Shown one piece after another: positions 11,437 through 25,120 of a stretch of DNA of 64,000 bases (its first letter is position 1; each line of letters starts with the position of its first letter). Source of the stretch: Spirodela intermedia. Lineage: Eukaryota; Streptophyta; Magnoliopsida; Alismatales; Araceae. A program made the translations under genes and the position numbers. The notes under the pieces were generated by a model, which saw only the letters and a list, made by a program, of their open reading frames with translations, was not told the DNA's origin and ran no database searches. The stretch covers positions 7,533,878-7,597,877 of the forward strand of contig LR746264.1 of NCBI GenBank assembly GCA_902729315.2. Reading direction: 5' to 3'.

Positions 11437-14028
11437 ATGAACGGCGGCTGGGACTGGCTATTGTAATGGCGTTGGACTGGCTGTGCGAGCCGCCGTGTAC
11501 AGGAACACCTAGACGAGAAACGGCGGTGCGGCTGGGCTGGGCTGGGAGAAGGGAGGTTTGGGGAGGAGGTGGGAAGTTCTTCCGCTTGGAACTGCGAATA
11601 ATTCTCTGCTCCTCTTCTCGATTTTGGTCGCACCCACCGGTTTTAGTTCTTCTGTTCGTCGTCGTACTGTGAACTGGTTGGTCGTTGGTCTCTGTGGAAG
11701 CGTAATCTCATTCTTTCGGAAACCGTCGGAGTAAAAGATTATCTGTCCGTCCATCTGCTCATTCTTGGCTTGGCTTGGATGGGCGAAGCCAATTGGAGTG
11801 CCGGCGGCTGAACTATCATGACGGCCTGCGACCAGGGTGCGGGGGAGGATCGGGGACGGTGGGCTGTCGCTGATGCGGCACAGAAACCTAGAGAACAAGA
11901 AGGAGATGGGGCCGCTACTAAATACGATCTGGGAAGGAGAACGGAAGCCGGCAAGCCGCTCGTGCCCAGGTGGGCTCTGGTAGCGTAATCGAGCGCCCCT
12001 CCTCGGGGGTCCTCGTTTTTAGTTGGTACCTGTACAGTGGCATTATGTCTCTTCCTCTCTTCCGACTCCTCCCTCTCTACTACTACTGCTGCTAGATAGA
12101 GATAGAGTGAGAGAGAGGAGGGGGATGGGGAGATGATAATAGGAGAGGTGATATCGGGAAGTGGGTCTGTTTCTCGGGCTGTCGCCGGCTCTCCTCTGGC
12201 AGCCCGAGAAATTTCTTTGAGCCGGTGATGTTGCTTGTTTGACTGGTGTTTGAAAGAGAATATGTCTTGTGAGAAAGAGAGAGAGAGGTGGCAGAGGAGG
12301 GGGCGGGAGGGGGCCATTATCACTTCTGAGTGAAACTCCATTTAAAGGCAGCTACCGTCGCTTGGAGGGGGGATGGGGTGACGTGAGGGAGTCCAACCTT
12401 ACGTGTGTATTAATGGCGACTGCAAGGGCCTGCTCCCGCTGCTGCGGCTCTCCATCTTTTAAGGGGCTTTAAAAACAGAGATTTGACGCTCGAGTGGCAG
12501 AATCTCTTCGCTTCAGTGGGTGTGCGTGGGCAGTCCCCTCCTTTCCTTCCCTGAAGTCCCCCTACTGTGTATCTTTGCGAGCGTAGCTTGAGAGCGTGTA
12601 CCCACCCCATCCAGGCTCACCTTTCCACCCTTTTCAAGTAACCTCTGTCTTTCTCTCTCTACAAACGCAGAGTCTCATCATGGCGTTCGTCCGTAGCTGC
12701 GTATAGGTGCGATTGACCCGACTCAGGTGACGCTGGACGTCCCATTAACCATTTTGTAGAGAAAGCAGATGAGAAACGTAAGCATCCCCTCCCCTACAGT
12801 GTCCTGCCCCGAGTCTGACCAGAGGGTCTGTCTCCTCCTCGGGTCTCTCTCTCTCTCTACGCCCGTGTCTTTAAACTAGGAGAAAAGCCCCGCCCCCCGT
12901 CGTCAGCATAGACTCCGAAAGCCCATGCCGTGCCTAGGAAAGTATGTTTTCTCTCTCTAGGAATGGGGATAAACACATCGAAAGCTCGCCCATTTGCCTC
13001 CCGGAGGATGAACCCGAGGTGTTGATGTGCGCGCAAGGGCGCCAGAGGCCTCTTATAACCACTACACCGCCCCCACAACTTGGAATTATCCAGCGGCGAA
13101 AGTTGACTTACCTTCATATTTTCACCCCAACAGAGCGGGAATCTTATGCATGATTCACCAATAAAATATATAATAATGGGACAAAAACTAGGGAGACCCC
13201 ATCAGTGGGCCAATGCCACGTTTCCATTCCCATTTATTTTTCTCGCTGTCCCCCAAGATAGAGAGAGAAAGGGAGAGAGAGTGACATAGCACCACCTGCA
13301 TGCTACCGACATGAAATAAATGACCAGCCTAGGGCTGGCCGACCTCATCTATCTCGATTCGGACTGGTTAAGGTTTATACGGAGATCAACCACTCTCTAG
13401 CAACAAACAACCAGTCGTCGTCTCTCTCTCTCTCTCTCTCTCTCACGCTCTCAATGAGTCTCTCTCATGGATAGTTACATGTCTATCTCATGGAGCTCAC
13501 AAGGTTCCTACCCGGAGCCAAACCCATTGAAGACCAAAAAAAGCGGTACCCATTTATACAGACCACTGGCTCCGGTGGAGCAAAGACAAGGGATGGTCTG
13601 TTCATGGCGACACATTTCATGCCCGAATGCGGCAGAAAAGAACATCAAGAACAATTACGCTGAAGAAGGTCAAAACCCGAGGAAGGGGGTATCCCCCAGA
13701 GTTGATGGCAAGTGCGAACAGCTACAAGGTACAGTCATCGGGCAGGAAATTGCAGCATCTGCTAAAAAGATCGAACAGTAGGCTCGAAACAATTCCGATA
13801 AAGATCACCCATTGAGGCAGAAGATTCCCTCTGAAGAGTCGCCCCCGCACATCGCCTGTAAACGCTTCAGACGAGCTATACAGGTGAAGAGTCGAGTTCA
13901 GAGTCTCACATGATGGGTAGTAGGAAAAATCCTTGGCGGAGGATGTGAGGGCACAAGAGCTCAAACAGTCTATGAAACTGGTGTTAAACCCTTTTTGGGT
14001 GGGTGCGGAGAGAGAAGTCAGATTTCAA
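11437..14028. other. Intergenic, between MYB and MED27 3' ends
   Basis: About 2.6 kb between two convergent genes. It holds the MYB 3' UTR and probably short regulatory or unannotated DNA. A GA run lies near 12273-12290 and a CT run at about 13422-13444. The frame reading 11739-12341 on the minus strand has an ATG but low-complexity Ser/Arg-rich composition and no family resemblance, so it is not called. No other gene seen. Confidence 0.5.
13422..13444. repeat. (CT)n microsatellite
   Basis: About 23 bp of CT repeats in the intergenic stretch between the MYB and MED27 genes. Confidence 0.9.
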
Positions 14029-17000
14029 CTAGACTTCGTCAGTGTAGCACCCTACGTGGTACGCAGGGGCCTGTTCGGATTTCTGGTCATTGTGAGACGG
14101 AACCTTAGTTAATTGTTGTTGATGAGGCCGAAGGACGGGGGGGAGGAGCAAGTTTAAGAGCCTATCATTCGTGAGAAGTCGTCCGCATTTACTGCATGAG
14201 AAGAACGCTCGATGTCAAGACAAAGAATCGAGGGGGGTTTCTAATACAGCTGAGTCTCCAGAGCTTCACCTGCAGGCTTGAGAAAATAGTGTCTGGTAGC
14301 CGCATATCCAACGCTGCAGGGCGAAAATGAGGACAGACAAACTGTTAGAATCCACACAGTCTATGAGATAAAACATGCAAAACCTTACAAAGTATATATA
14401 TACGTGATATTTAGAGCGCACTGTTACAGCGTTTTCTTCTTCTTCTTTCTAAATGATCAGGGTACTGTCTGCCGTTTCAAGACAATCATGTATGCTTCAA
14501 TTAGAGTTCAGCGTTAGAGAGAAGAGATACCAGAAGTCGGGGTAATGCCGCATCAGGTTCTACACTCAGGAAATACTGTGATGTCTTTTCAGCGTGTTCC
14601 TGCAAGAAGGAAACACAGCCTTTGAATACCTTTGTTGGTTTACTCACTGCACAGTAGATTCGGAATTGACCCAAAATTAGCACATGCATACCGTGATGTG
14701 CCTGTAGACTTGGTAAGATGATACGCCTCTTGAATTAACATGATTGCCTCCCTAGAAAAATTTAGTCCGCTGATTAGTATAAACATGGTATAATAAGTTT
14801 CCATTTTTTTCAGAAAATGGCATCTACATCCAGAATAATTATGGGGATCGAACAGAAATAAAAAATGAGGGCATATCTACTGGATTATCAGATGCTGTAT
14901 AATTTCTTTTCCGCATTCCTATCTTGGAACCCATCTATCTGCAGGGCGAGAAGATGCAGTGATGAGGAGAGAATCTGTACTAATGTTAGGGTGACATTAG
15001 AAGACATCAGAAAGTTTGACTTGAAATATCGTTAACTACATCTTTTGATGCTTAATTTTTTCACCATAATTTCTCTCCCTCTTTCACTTCCCAAAGAAAG
15101 TGACACACGAGAAAAATATGATTGGAAAAATATTCCTTTCTATTCTAGGGGAAAAATAAGCAAAAAGAATTAACCAGGTGGTAGGAAGGAGTCAGATCAC
15201 GTAATAATGATGCAATGGCGACCTTTAGGGATATTGTGTCCATGAGTTTGGCTTCGCTAATGTAGAGGAATCGAGTATAGAAGAATGAGTCTTTTGAGAG
15301 TACTGAGAAAACAATTGTGGACGAGCTTGAAACATAATTCACTCTTTAAAGATACAGGCTGGGGGTTCTCATGTCTCGATCAGCAGTACCTGAGTTTTGG
15401 AGAAAATGGGTGATTGCTTGGTGTCAGCATTTTAAAAATTAATTCCCTACGATTTTGATCTGACAGAGGTAAAGAACCTGACATTTTAAGGGGGCATCAT
15501 CCAAGCATATCATTATCAATACAGCTAACTAACCCAGACAATGTAATAGCCCTTAGACGTGACCTAGAAACAAGCCAACCACATGCTGGGAGATAGCTCC
15601 AGTTTTGCAAGAAAGACCGAAATCGCATCACTACTTAAAGAAGAGACAAATGCAAACACAGGTCAAATACATCAGGTGCATCACAGGCGACCGGAAAATA
15701 ATAACTTCGTATTCAGCATCGATGGATTCACAGGCAGATGCACAAACCGAGCACTTGACTTATGATCACACAACTTTTAGACCATTCATTCAGTAATGTG
15801 GAGGGACTCCTCCTTCAGATATATTCCTAAATTATCTACGGATTCTATTGACACGGTGATGGCGAGATACTACAACAGAACATCACCAAATGGCAGCAAT
15901 GAAACCCCTTCAGACATAGAACATTAGCTAGCGAGACTAGACAGGAACAGGGGATTATGACAAAGGTTTAATGTTCGGCAGTGGAGAAAAATACTTGGGG
16001 GGATAAAGACCGAAATGGCTGAATGGAAACTGGAGGTTGAAGATACCTCTACCTCATGTCATTTGGCATACAGCTCAATCCCATCGAACGTGAACATCAC
16101 TACATAGAGAAACGGCAAACCTACAATTGCTAGGATACAACAAATTGGTGACCATCATTCAACATACTCAGCTTACCGGATTCGTGCTAAATAAAAGAGA
16201 AATGATTATCCATAAATGATAGCATTCTAGCAGCAAGTCATAGAAAAGATTACCTCATCAGGAGAGAAGAAGGCAACTGCATCGGGGTTGGTAGAGCCTG
16301 CAGGATGAAGTGACAAAATGGCTCTAAAGATGGAAGGTGCCAGCAATTCTATGACAGCCGCTTGTCCTGAAGCAGCAACATCCAGTGAGCCTGCTCTATA
16401 TTTATCAGAACTGTGAAAATACTGATCCTTGGGTGGGTCTATAGGATTCTCATCGGCTGATAGAGCCCTAGAAGATGCTCTTTTCAACCATTCCATGCGT
16501 TGATAAGTGGAGATTCTCACGTCAGGAACCTCCTTTGAAAAGTTAACAAGGATATCAAACAAAGTTCTGCCCTCAACGTGATTTTCCTTCAGACTAGAGG
16601 TCACTGCCTGAGAGTGATGAAGTTTTTTTCGAACCCCAAACTCTTCTGTTGATGGTTGGCCGTCAGGTTCATCTTCTAGGTGAGGGAAATATCGCCTCTT
16701 CTGGTCACTGAACGCCTTGAGCGCTAATCTACGGAGCAGAAGAAAAATGCCCATATTAACAAAGCGCCAAAAATTATAACAGGTCTGAATACTGATTTCT
16801 TTCACTAAAAGATGGCTGCTGTGAGATCTCTTCTCATAAAAAGGTAAATGAAAATAGATTTTATAATAATTTCGCAATAACTATAAACTATGTTCAGCAA
16901 ATATCAGTGCACCAACTCAAAATCTTGCATACTTTTTTTCCTGGTGATACAACCCAACTAGTACGAACTTAACGGTTTTTTAAAAGATGAAAATCCTCTG

Positions 17001-19272
17001 GATGAATTATACTTAGTCAGGTCACATATAAAAGATTTTTAGAGGGCTATTACTCTGCAGAGGCTTTTGTCTACATAATTTATGAGGTTGGATTACAACC
17101 AAGCGGGGATGATCCGATTCAATATCTCTCTATCGAATTTTTATTTCGATATAAAGGCCAAACTTTCTCGTATCCCTGCCCCGTCACATTGGATTTTCCC
17201 AAAAAGGGAACTAAGAGCCTGATAGAGTGATCCATTTCAACGACACAAAGAAACAAACTAAATATTGATAAAGGAAAATAATGCATAAGGATATTAAACC
17301 AAGAACTGCCATAAACTTAATGTTCTTTTGTGCATTGAGCCAAAAAAGCCGTTTTTTTTGTCAAATTCGAAACTCTTCAGCAAGTATTGGGCCATTAAGT
17401 TCTCCTTCCAAGTGAGGGAAAAACCTCTTCAATTTGCCAAATGCCTTGCTAAACATTTTAACCCTCTCACATTGAATGGTTAAGTTCCTCTTCTCGAATT
17501 GTTAATGTCAGGGCTGTTTTCTCCAGTCATAGCCTTGCGCGAAAATTAATCTCCAACCCAACTCTGATGTAGTAGTCTGGAAAAAGTCAGGATGACACTT
17601 GGTTTGTTATCTCAATCTCATTGAAAAATGGACACGATGAAAATCTTTCCAAAGAGAGCAGTATAATTACGATGACAACTTGCTATTATCTTTGAGTTCT
17701 CGTAGTAGGATTTAGATAAGCATAGCAATAAATGTTCGAATTTTCAACTGTGACATCACGTCTTATCCCACAGATCTAGGGTCAGCTTAAGGAGCTGCGA
17801 CAGCACATCCCTCAAACGTGAGCCAACCAACTCTTCATGGGGTCAAGCAATCGCGCATATGAGTGTAGTTTCGCTTTGGAATCAGAATTGTCATTTCACA
17901 GATTCGAACTGAGACTCTGTGATCCCATTCAATCTGATTGTGATTTCCCTGGTTTGACATGTTTATTGGGACATGAAGCTCAGATTTACGGGTGTATTCA
18001 ATACTCTTTTTTAGAAACTCTTAGAACTAGAAGAGAAAGATAAAATGTTTTTTCTAGTCTTCTAGCTTTTTTCGCTCTTTCCAAATGGGTTCAAATCATG
18101 ACCTGTGCAGAACATCTCTAGAGTAACAGCAAACCATGAGGTTCTTCAATTAATTATAGATTTAATTATAGAAGAATACACAAGGCGTTGTTATATCTTT
18201 ATTCCGAAAACATTATTTCCACATTGACGGAAAAAAGTAACGTACACCTGAAGGTGTTATAATCAGACATACAGAGATTAGCTCGTTAATCCACTCCACA
18301 GTCCTCTGTATGGTTCTGTGAAATGCGAAATTTAATGTAGCCTAATCAGACTTAATCCTGTCTAGGCCCAGTAGATTGGAGAAAATTATTTACCTTCTGC
18401 ACATTTTGTAAAAGCATACTGAATCAGTTACTTCCTTACCTTGTTCTGTCAACAGCGGAGGCTCCTGCTTGACCGGCAAGCTGACGTTTCCAAGCATAAG
18501 CTACAACAGCACCGTCTGGACAGACAAGGGGCATGTGAAGGCCCCAAGAGTTACCTCGTGATTTCAAAGAGCCACTGAGAACTCCTGATTCCTCCAGTTG
18601 CCTTCCTAGCAACCACAAGCAGAAAGTTGAGTATTCTACCAGCAACATTGCCAAAAGGTTTAGAATCAAACTATAAGCCTTGTGGGAAAAAAAAAAATAT
18701 TAGACACAAGTTAAACGATTAGAGCATGAATCACGTTTTTCGAACAATGTCTAAGATCTTTTTTGCGGGGACCTATAAACAATCAAACCTAAATAATTTG
18801 TAAGAACCAATGGCTGTGATAACTACAAGTAATTAAATCACAAAGTGTATGTTGGCAAAACCGTAGAACGACAAATGAAGAAAGCCATCTTGCTTGGAAT
18901 CTCGGACCAATGGATGGTGGTAAAAAAAAAGGAACAAAGCTCAGCAAAACGAGAAAATGGACCTAAGATGATCAAGTGATTCGATAAAAGGCAGAATCAG
19001 CAAAAACCTAGAGTTCGGAGATCCTGAAGATGTTGACGCATAGAAGCCTCCTCCTTGAGAATAAACTGCACAGATTTGTTAGCCTGTCGAGGTTCCTCGG
19101 CGGTGAGAAGAGCCTCTAGGAGGCGATCAGCACCGAGTCTGACGTCCGCGACTAACCGCGCCGCCCGTCCTAGCCTATCCATTGCCCGCGCCACCTGCTT
19201 AGGAGGAGCGTCCGCAGCGGAGTTTCCGAGATCCGGCGGCTCTGTGGCCACAGCCAGCGTTCTGTGTTGCAT
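14029..19272 (-). CDS. MED27: Mediator complex subunit 27 (MED27)
   Basis: Seven exons on the minus strand: 19272-19008, 18605-18440, 16728-16254, 14751-14692, 14599-14531, 14313-14270 and 14191-14029. Phases agree throughout, giving 413 residues. MED27 is a tail/upper-body subunit of Mediator, which links transcription factors to RNA polymerase II in the nucleus. The N-terminal half carries segments strongly conserved in plant MED27: the PPKQVARAMDRLGRAARL region, EEASMRQHLQDLRTLGRQLE, and SWGLHMPLVCPDGAVVAYAW with VDRTR at its end. The middle reads ALKAFSDQKRRYFPHLED and later LHPAGSTNPDAVAFFSPDE. The C-terminus carries C359-SK-C362 and H405-VG-C408, a probable metal-binding CxxC...HxxC cluster found at the end of the family. 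The length is close to the roughly 400 residues expected. Intron 2 (1.7 kb) and intron 3 (1.5 kb) are large and AT-rich. The gene is divergent from the VAR3-like gene. Confidence 0.92.
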
Positions 19273-19730
19273 TTGCCTCGCACACAGCCACCCTCTGCCG
19301 GCGCAATGCCCCTCCTTCCCTCACCTGGTCCAAACACCACTTCCGACGAAGGCTACGGGAGTTCGCACCAACAGTCTCCGGCTGACTTTCCTACTCTTTT
19401 GACGATGCCTGGTAATAGGGGCAACGGCCACAGGAACTCGCCCCGAGTCCACTCGGAACGATCCTTCTAGATCGGGCTGCCTCCCAGGTTAGGAATCAGT
19501 TTCATCATCAGTCATTCTGTATGAGATCGAAGGGCCAATAATAGTCCACTATTCACGAGGCGAGATCCATAGATCAGACGGCTAGAAATGATGATTGATC
19601 TGTGGGGGATGAAGGAACTCAACTGTCTACGAGGCTTCTAGATGCTTTCAAGTGAGGAAAACCCTTCCAAACCCCCCTCCGCCTCCAACTCTCCGGCGAG
19701 GAGCTTTCGGGGGGGGGTCTGAAAGGCGCG
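19273..19730. promoter_or_regulatory. Short divergent promoter between MED27 and the VAR3-like gene
   Basis: Only 458 bp separate the two start codons, which point away from each other. Both 5' leaders and core promoters must fit here or overlap. No TATA box is obvious in either direction, which fits broadly expressed genes. That it acts as one bidirectional promoter is inference from spacing. Confidence 0.55.
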
Positions 19731-22700
19731 ATGGGTGGAGCTTCGAAGTTCTCCGTGATGCTCTCCACCCGTCTCAGACTTTATCCGCGATCTCTCCTTC
19801 GCCTCGCTCGGCAGTCGCAAGTTCCCCCGACATCGGTTTCTGCTGCCGTAGATTCGCATCACCGTCTCCCGCTCTCCGGTTTTCAACCTCGGCGCGGGTG
19901 TTTTTCTGGAGCCGAGGAGCAATTGCACACGCCAAGGATAGGCTATGAGGAGACACTTGTCCCCCCACCGAATTACAGGGCTTCCGTCCTTCCATGGCCG
20001 GAGTGGTTGAAGCTCGTGGAGTATTTAACGGCCTGTGGCTACACGGGCCGGCAGGTGCCTTCTGCACCGGGGGAAGATGACGACGTGTCATTATCCTCCG
20101 AGGAGATGCCCGAGGACTTCAGAAATGTAGCTGGTGCGTGCCTTTATTATGCTCGCGAATGGCCGGATCTTTTGAGGTATGGTTGGAAACCAATGATGAG
20201 ACTTTTTTTTCCGACGTGGAATGTATACGATTTTGTGATTATTTATTTCTCAAAGCTGCTATAGTGAACCGTTATTAGTTTATACATCACCAAGTATAAA
20301 GCATATCTTATTTGGACATTTAGTTCTTATTTCTCTGATTAAAACTATACAGATCTCTATCTAAGAAGGACATCGAAGTAGTGGTGGAGAACGGATTACC
20401 GTTTTTGTTCAAGAATGCGTCAGCTTCTGTCAGACGGATGAATTCATTCATAGGCAATGAACGAAATGACGTGAGTTTGTCCATAAATACCATGATCTGC
20501 TGTTCTTACGTACACTTGGTCAATAGATTTCACCTCATCTAGATTTTTCAGGTATTGCCGTCCGAGCAAGCATGCACCGTTGATTTGATGAGATATTTGT
20601 TAAGCTATGCATGGAATCTTCTCAATTTAATTGGAGGGAATAATGCTGGATGTGAAGAACCCGTAGAATTATCTGTTAGAAGCCTACTGCATGAGTTGGT
20701 TACGATCAGTAGTGGCAGTCGAGGATCCAATGCTACTAAGTCATCAGCACGACATTCTCACTTTGGATATGAGGAATCACAGAAGCATTTACAGCAAACT
20801 ATTGAAATGAAAAAGGGTGACTGGTTCTGTCCAAAGTAAGACTACTTTTCCTATTATTTGCTCATTTGTTTTGGTCTTATGCCCTTTTTAATCTCTACGT
20901 GCAGACATAGTCTGTGTCTTTGTATTCGTTGTGGAATATCACAATTATTCAAGTCTTACTAAATTGGTGATGTCTAAACTTCATCACCGTAAAACTGCAC
21001 TTGAACTATTTAAGTTGCAGCTTATTATTTTAATGGTTGAGTTCAAGTCAGGTTTACCATTCGCAAATAAATGATGTTTGATGTCCTCTTGATAACTACA
21101 TTTCAATCAGTTTTATCTTGGGCTTTATTCTGATATTAGCATGCTGAATTTCAAGTTAACACTGTCTGTCAGAACTGTCACTAGCTTATCTAGCGCATAC
21201 ACTCATTATACATGATAACTTTTTATTAGCTAGGGCTGCTGACATGATGTTTATCCTGCTAACCTGAAAATTAGTTGTGATGATTAAATGGATTTGCATG
21301 CAAAGGTGAATTTGAATGTGATACCCTGCATGGTAAGAAAAATCGGCTGGTTTGGATCGAAATTAGAGGCTCTATTTGATTTTGAAGGGGAAAAACTTAC
21401 TCTCGAAATTTAAAAAATAGTGGGTAATAAGTCACCTATAATCCAGCATATGTGTAACTTTGGATTGCCAGAGTCTTGGTCGGATTGTATCTTATATCCT
21501 CCTGGAGAAGAGGTAAAAAGAAAGCTGTATGTAGCACCTATTCCCTGAAGGGTAGAGGAATAAGAAGTGGAAGGTGATGGTGGGGGAGGAATAAGATGTA
21601 GAAGATACAAAAAATATTCAGCTTGCTGCCAATTGCCGCATCTTACTGGAACCACTGCTGAGTCCCCCAAGCCTCTGCTCGAAATATGGGAGACCTGGTG
21701 TCGTGATTTTTTTTAGTGGGTGGGAATTTTACTTATTGTGGAAGTCTTATTCAAAAGTTTTATTTTCCTCTATTAATTTGTTGAAACTTTCTATATGTAC
21801 AGTTTTAAAGTTACTTAAGCATACTTTATAATTTTTTATACTTTATTGGCTGCCTTAACACCACCCCCCATGGACCCCGGCCCTCCTCCAAAAAATAATG
21901 GTTGATTTGGATGATCCGGTCTCCCAACTTTGGTTTCTATTCCAATTCTAGGTAGCCCATCACATCGAAAGAAATGATGTTTTTATTGAAAAAAGCACAT
22001 TTTTAGAAAGTATGAAGCATTGAACCAGTCATGACACTGATGTAACATTTGGTTTAAGAAAAATGGTTATACCTTTTCTAGTTTGATCTAGTGAGGGAAA
22101 AAACTCTGCTTTGTAGCTTATTTCTATCATTTTTCTTTTTCCTACGTGAAATGCAATAGATTCCAATAGAGCTCCCTCTACACACCCTGGCTTTTATGTA
22201 GTTGGTATGGGGAAGCTTGCCTCAAGATCTAGATTGGTCCGTTCAACCAAGGATATATGGAAGAGGAAAATGTGTGGGCAACCTGCGATTACCCATGAGA
22301 ATATCAGTGATTGTCGTATTACCTGTCATTCAAAAATATGACCCAATCGTCATGGATTTCAAGTCTCCCTCAATTTCTCAGAAGGAAACATTTGAATGCA
22401 GTTGTTGTTATTGATGCTAATTAGCACAGAGACTCAATTATGGAAATGGATGTGGTTCTTAGCACTCAAAGTTGAATTCTATCTCTTCATTCTTTTCCCC
22501 TTTATTGTGCTCTCTATGCCTTGTTATCTTTCCTGGATGGAACTGGATGGTTAAAAAGATACGAGGGAGTCCAGAAAGGTCGACTTTGATTAGAAAATTG
22601 CTATGTAGATTAAGAATGTGTATACCAAACGGTCTATAAGCTCTAAACCAATGCAACTCCCAAGTCCAACTCAACTATATTGATATTGAATCAGATTGAT

Positions 22701-25120
22701 TGTTCTGAAGTCATAATTGAAGTTCGATTCCGTAAAATCTGTTAGCAACGAGACTGCGTGACTTTTTTGCTTTGACAATGTTTGCAATGGCTATTTCAAG
22801 TCAAAATGGCAAGATGTGCTTTGCATCTTGTTTCCAAAGATGGATAGCACTGACAGATCACCCCAAACCAACTGGGCTTAGCTAGAGAGTTGGCATTTTC
22901 ATCTCTTCCCTGAATACAAAATGGAGCTACTATTTTAGTAGGTTTTTAGATCGAGTGGATCCCAGAAAATTTGTTAAAATTCTTGTATCTGTTTGTCCAA
23001 GTCGTAGGCTGACTCCTAGTTGTCATGCGAAGACTTCATTTGGAGATATAGGAGCAAAGGTACCTGCAGAAATTTAGAATCAATTGCAGTTGCTCAGCCG
23101 TTAGTTGGATATAGTAGGTTTTAAAAATCATTACTGAGATCTAAACCAAACTTTAAGGTATTAACTTCTGCTCACTTTCACATTGTCCTTTGTCTGAGAA
23201 GGAAATTTTTTATGTTTGTTGTATTTGACCTTTTTTGCTTTCTTCAGGTGCAAATTCATGAACTTCGCAAGGAATTTGAAGTGTCTTGAATGCAATGAGG
23301 CACGCCCAAAGAAGCAGCTGACTGGTGGAGAGTGGGAATGTCCTCAGTAAGTTAGTCTTAGATTGCCTTATGTCGTAATGTACCGCTTATTTATGTTAAT
23401 CTTGTCACTGAAAGATCTTAATAATCCACTCAGATGCGATTTCTTCAACTATGGGAGGAATTTGACATGCCTGAGGTGCGATTGCAAACGCCCTGAGGAA
23501 ATTCCATCAAGTAGGAGACCAGGTATTGAGCAGATTCTTAATTCAGGCAACATCAACAAAACCGATATTGAGCGTCGTCTAGCTGAAAATGATGAGAAGG
23601 CGGAAAGGTGGTTCAGTAAGGTATCTCAGCTAGATGATTCTTCTGATTTGAGCAGTGCCATAGCAGATGAGGATTTCCCAGAGATTATGCCCTTGCGGAA
23701 AGGTACAAACAGATTTGTTGTCAGCACCCGGAAAACACCACTGGAAAGAAGATTGGCCAATACCCAATATAGGCACCTCAGGGGAAACGAGGTTTCATAC
23801 ATGGGGAATGACTCCTTGGGAAGGGCGGGATCTGACAAGATGTCTGAATCAGCAATCAGTCAAACATTGGACAGGATACTAGGCTCCTCGCCAGCTACAT
23901 CTGGAACTCACTCACTTCCGGCATCAGGCACCAGTAGGGATACATGGAATGATTCAATCAGTGGGGAGTCGAACAATATTCGAAGCGGTTTCACTTCTCC
24001 AGATAGGAAATCTTCCGGCTTTGTTCCATCTGTGTCAGTATCTTCGGATATGTCTTGCAAAGAACAGAACGCAGCAGTGTGGCAAGTGTCCAATAAAGTC
24101 CAGAACAATGACACGCTGGTAGATGCTGTGCCGGGGAGAACAGGTAATTCTTTTCGTTCTGATTTTTTCAGTGATCAGAAAGCGGATGAGGCTATGAAAA
24201 GACCATCTCATCCATCTGAGTTGGGGTCGAAAAAACCTGCACAGTCTCCTGGCATTACTAATACAGATAATGAAATGCCAAACAAAGGTTTTCTGGAGAC
24301 CATGCCTATGCATGGTAAAGAAAATGGGGGAGATCACTCCCTGGTTTCACCGCACTACAAGAGACGCATAGCCATTGATCAAGCAAACAATTCTAATTTC
24401 ATCCCCTTCGTTCCTTTTCCTCCGGATTATTTTGCGAAAAAGGGAAACCAGAATGGATCTGGAATTTCAACAGAGAAACACGAAGCTCAAAATTCTTCTT
24501 CAGCAGCAGCGGGAAATGATAAAAGGATGCCCCCGAAATTTGAAGAAAATAGTCTCGGATATTCCAACGAGGAAAGAGTTGGTTACACCAGGCAAAGTCA
24601 AAGCACAAGATCTAGCGGAAGTGGTTGGAACAGTGGACCCGTACAAGCCAACTTAAATGAAAGGAGGGCGATGCAACAATGCGACAATCTATTTGACGAC
24701 AAAGTCGGAAGCTCCCGTGATGCTTTTCACCAGGGGAATCCGGGTGGTGGTGTGAGTGGTTCGAGCAACTGGAACCGTCCTGTGGAACGTCTACAAAAGG
24801 TCACGGAGAATGGGAATCATGGGTTTGCTGGGAAAAGCTTGGAGGGTTCAGCGGTAACAGAACCTGATCCTCTGGATATGTCGGAGGAGGCCAAAGCCCA
24901 GAGATGGTTCCGCAGAGTTTCTCAGATCAAAGACATATCTGAGCTGAGTAATATCCCAGATGAGGACTTCCCAGAGATAATGCCTATGAGAAAAGGGGTC
25001 AACCGATTTGTTGTGAGTAAGAGGAAGACTCCATTAGAGAGGAGGCTGACTTCTCCACAGTACAGAAGGAACTTGCCCATTGTGAGTTCTAATCCCAACA
25101 AAGATTCCACAAAAGAGTAG
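19731..25120 (+). CDS. RanBP2-type zinc-finger protein of the VAR3/OZ family (organelle RNA editing)
   Basis: Five exons: 19731-20176, 20353-20470, 20552-20835, 23248-23346 and 23434-25120, giving 877 residues. Arabidopsis VAR3 (OZ1) and its OZ relatives are organelle proteins needed for C-to-U RNA editing and plastid development, and bind editing factors. The N-terminus is Arg/Ser-rich without acids, as expected for an organelle-targeting peptide. Two RanBP2-type zinc fingers are split across exons 3-5. The first is WFCPKC with CLEC (about residues 281-300), the second WECPQC with CLRC (about 312-331). A roughly 60-residue module containing DEDFPEIMP and RKTPLERRL occurs twice, at about 372-432 and 804-862, on either side of a Ser/Asn/Gly-rich linker. 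Intron 3 is 2.4 kb. An alternative ATG at 19758 would drop nine residues. Plastid versus mitochondrial targeting, and VAR3 versus an OZ paralogue, cannot be settled here. Confidence 0.9.

Noticed and set aside
11739-12341. Minus-strand frame of 200 residues downstream of the MYB gene
   Set aside because: It is low-complexity Ser/Arg-rich sequence that crosses GA/CT repeats and overlaps the expected MYB 3' UTR; no homology recognised.
16227-16877. 216-residue minus-strand frame read as a stand-alone gene
   Set aside because: Only 16254-16728 is MED27 exon 3. The ends of the frame are flanking intron sequence.
17101-18050. Possible organelle DNA insertion inside MED27 intron 2
   Set aside because: The AT-rich sequence and a 68-residue frame looked plastid-like at first, but I could not match either to any plastid gene.
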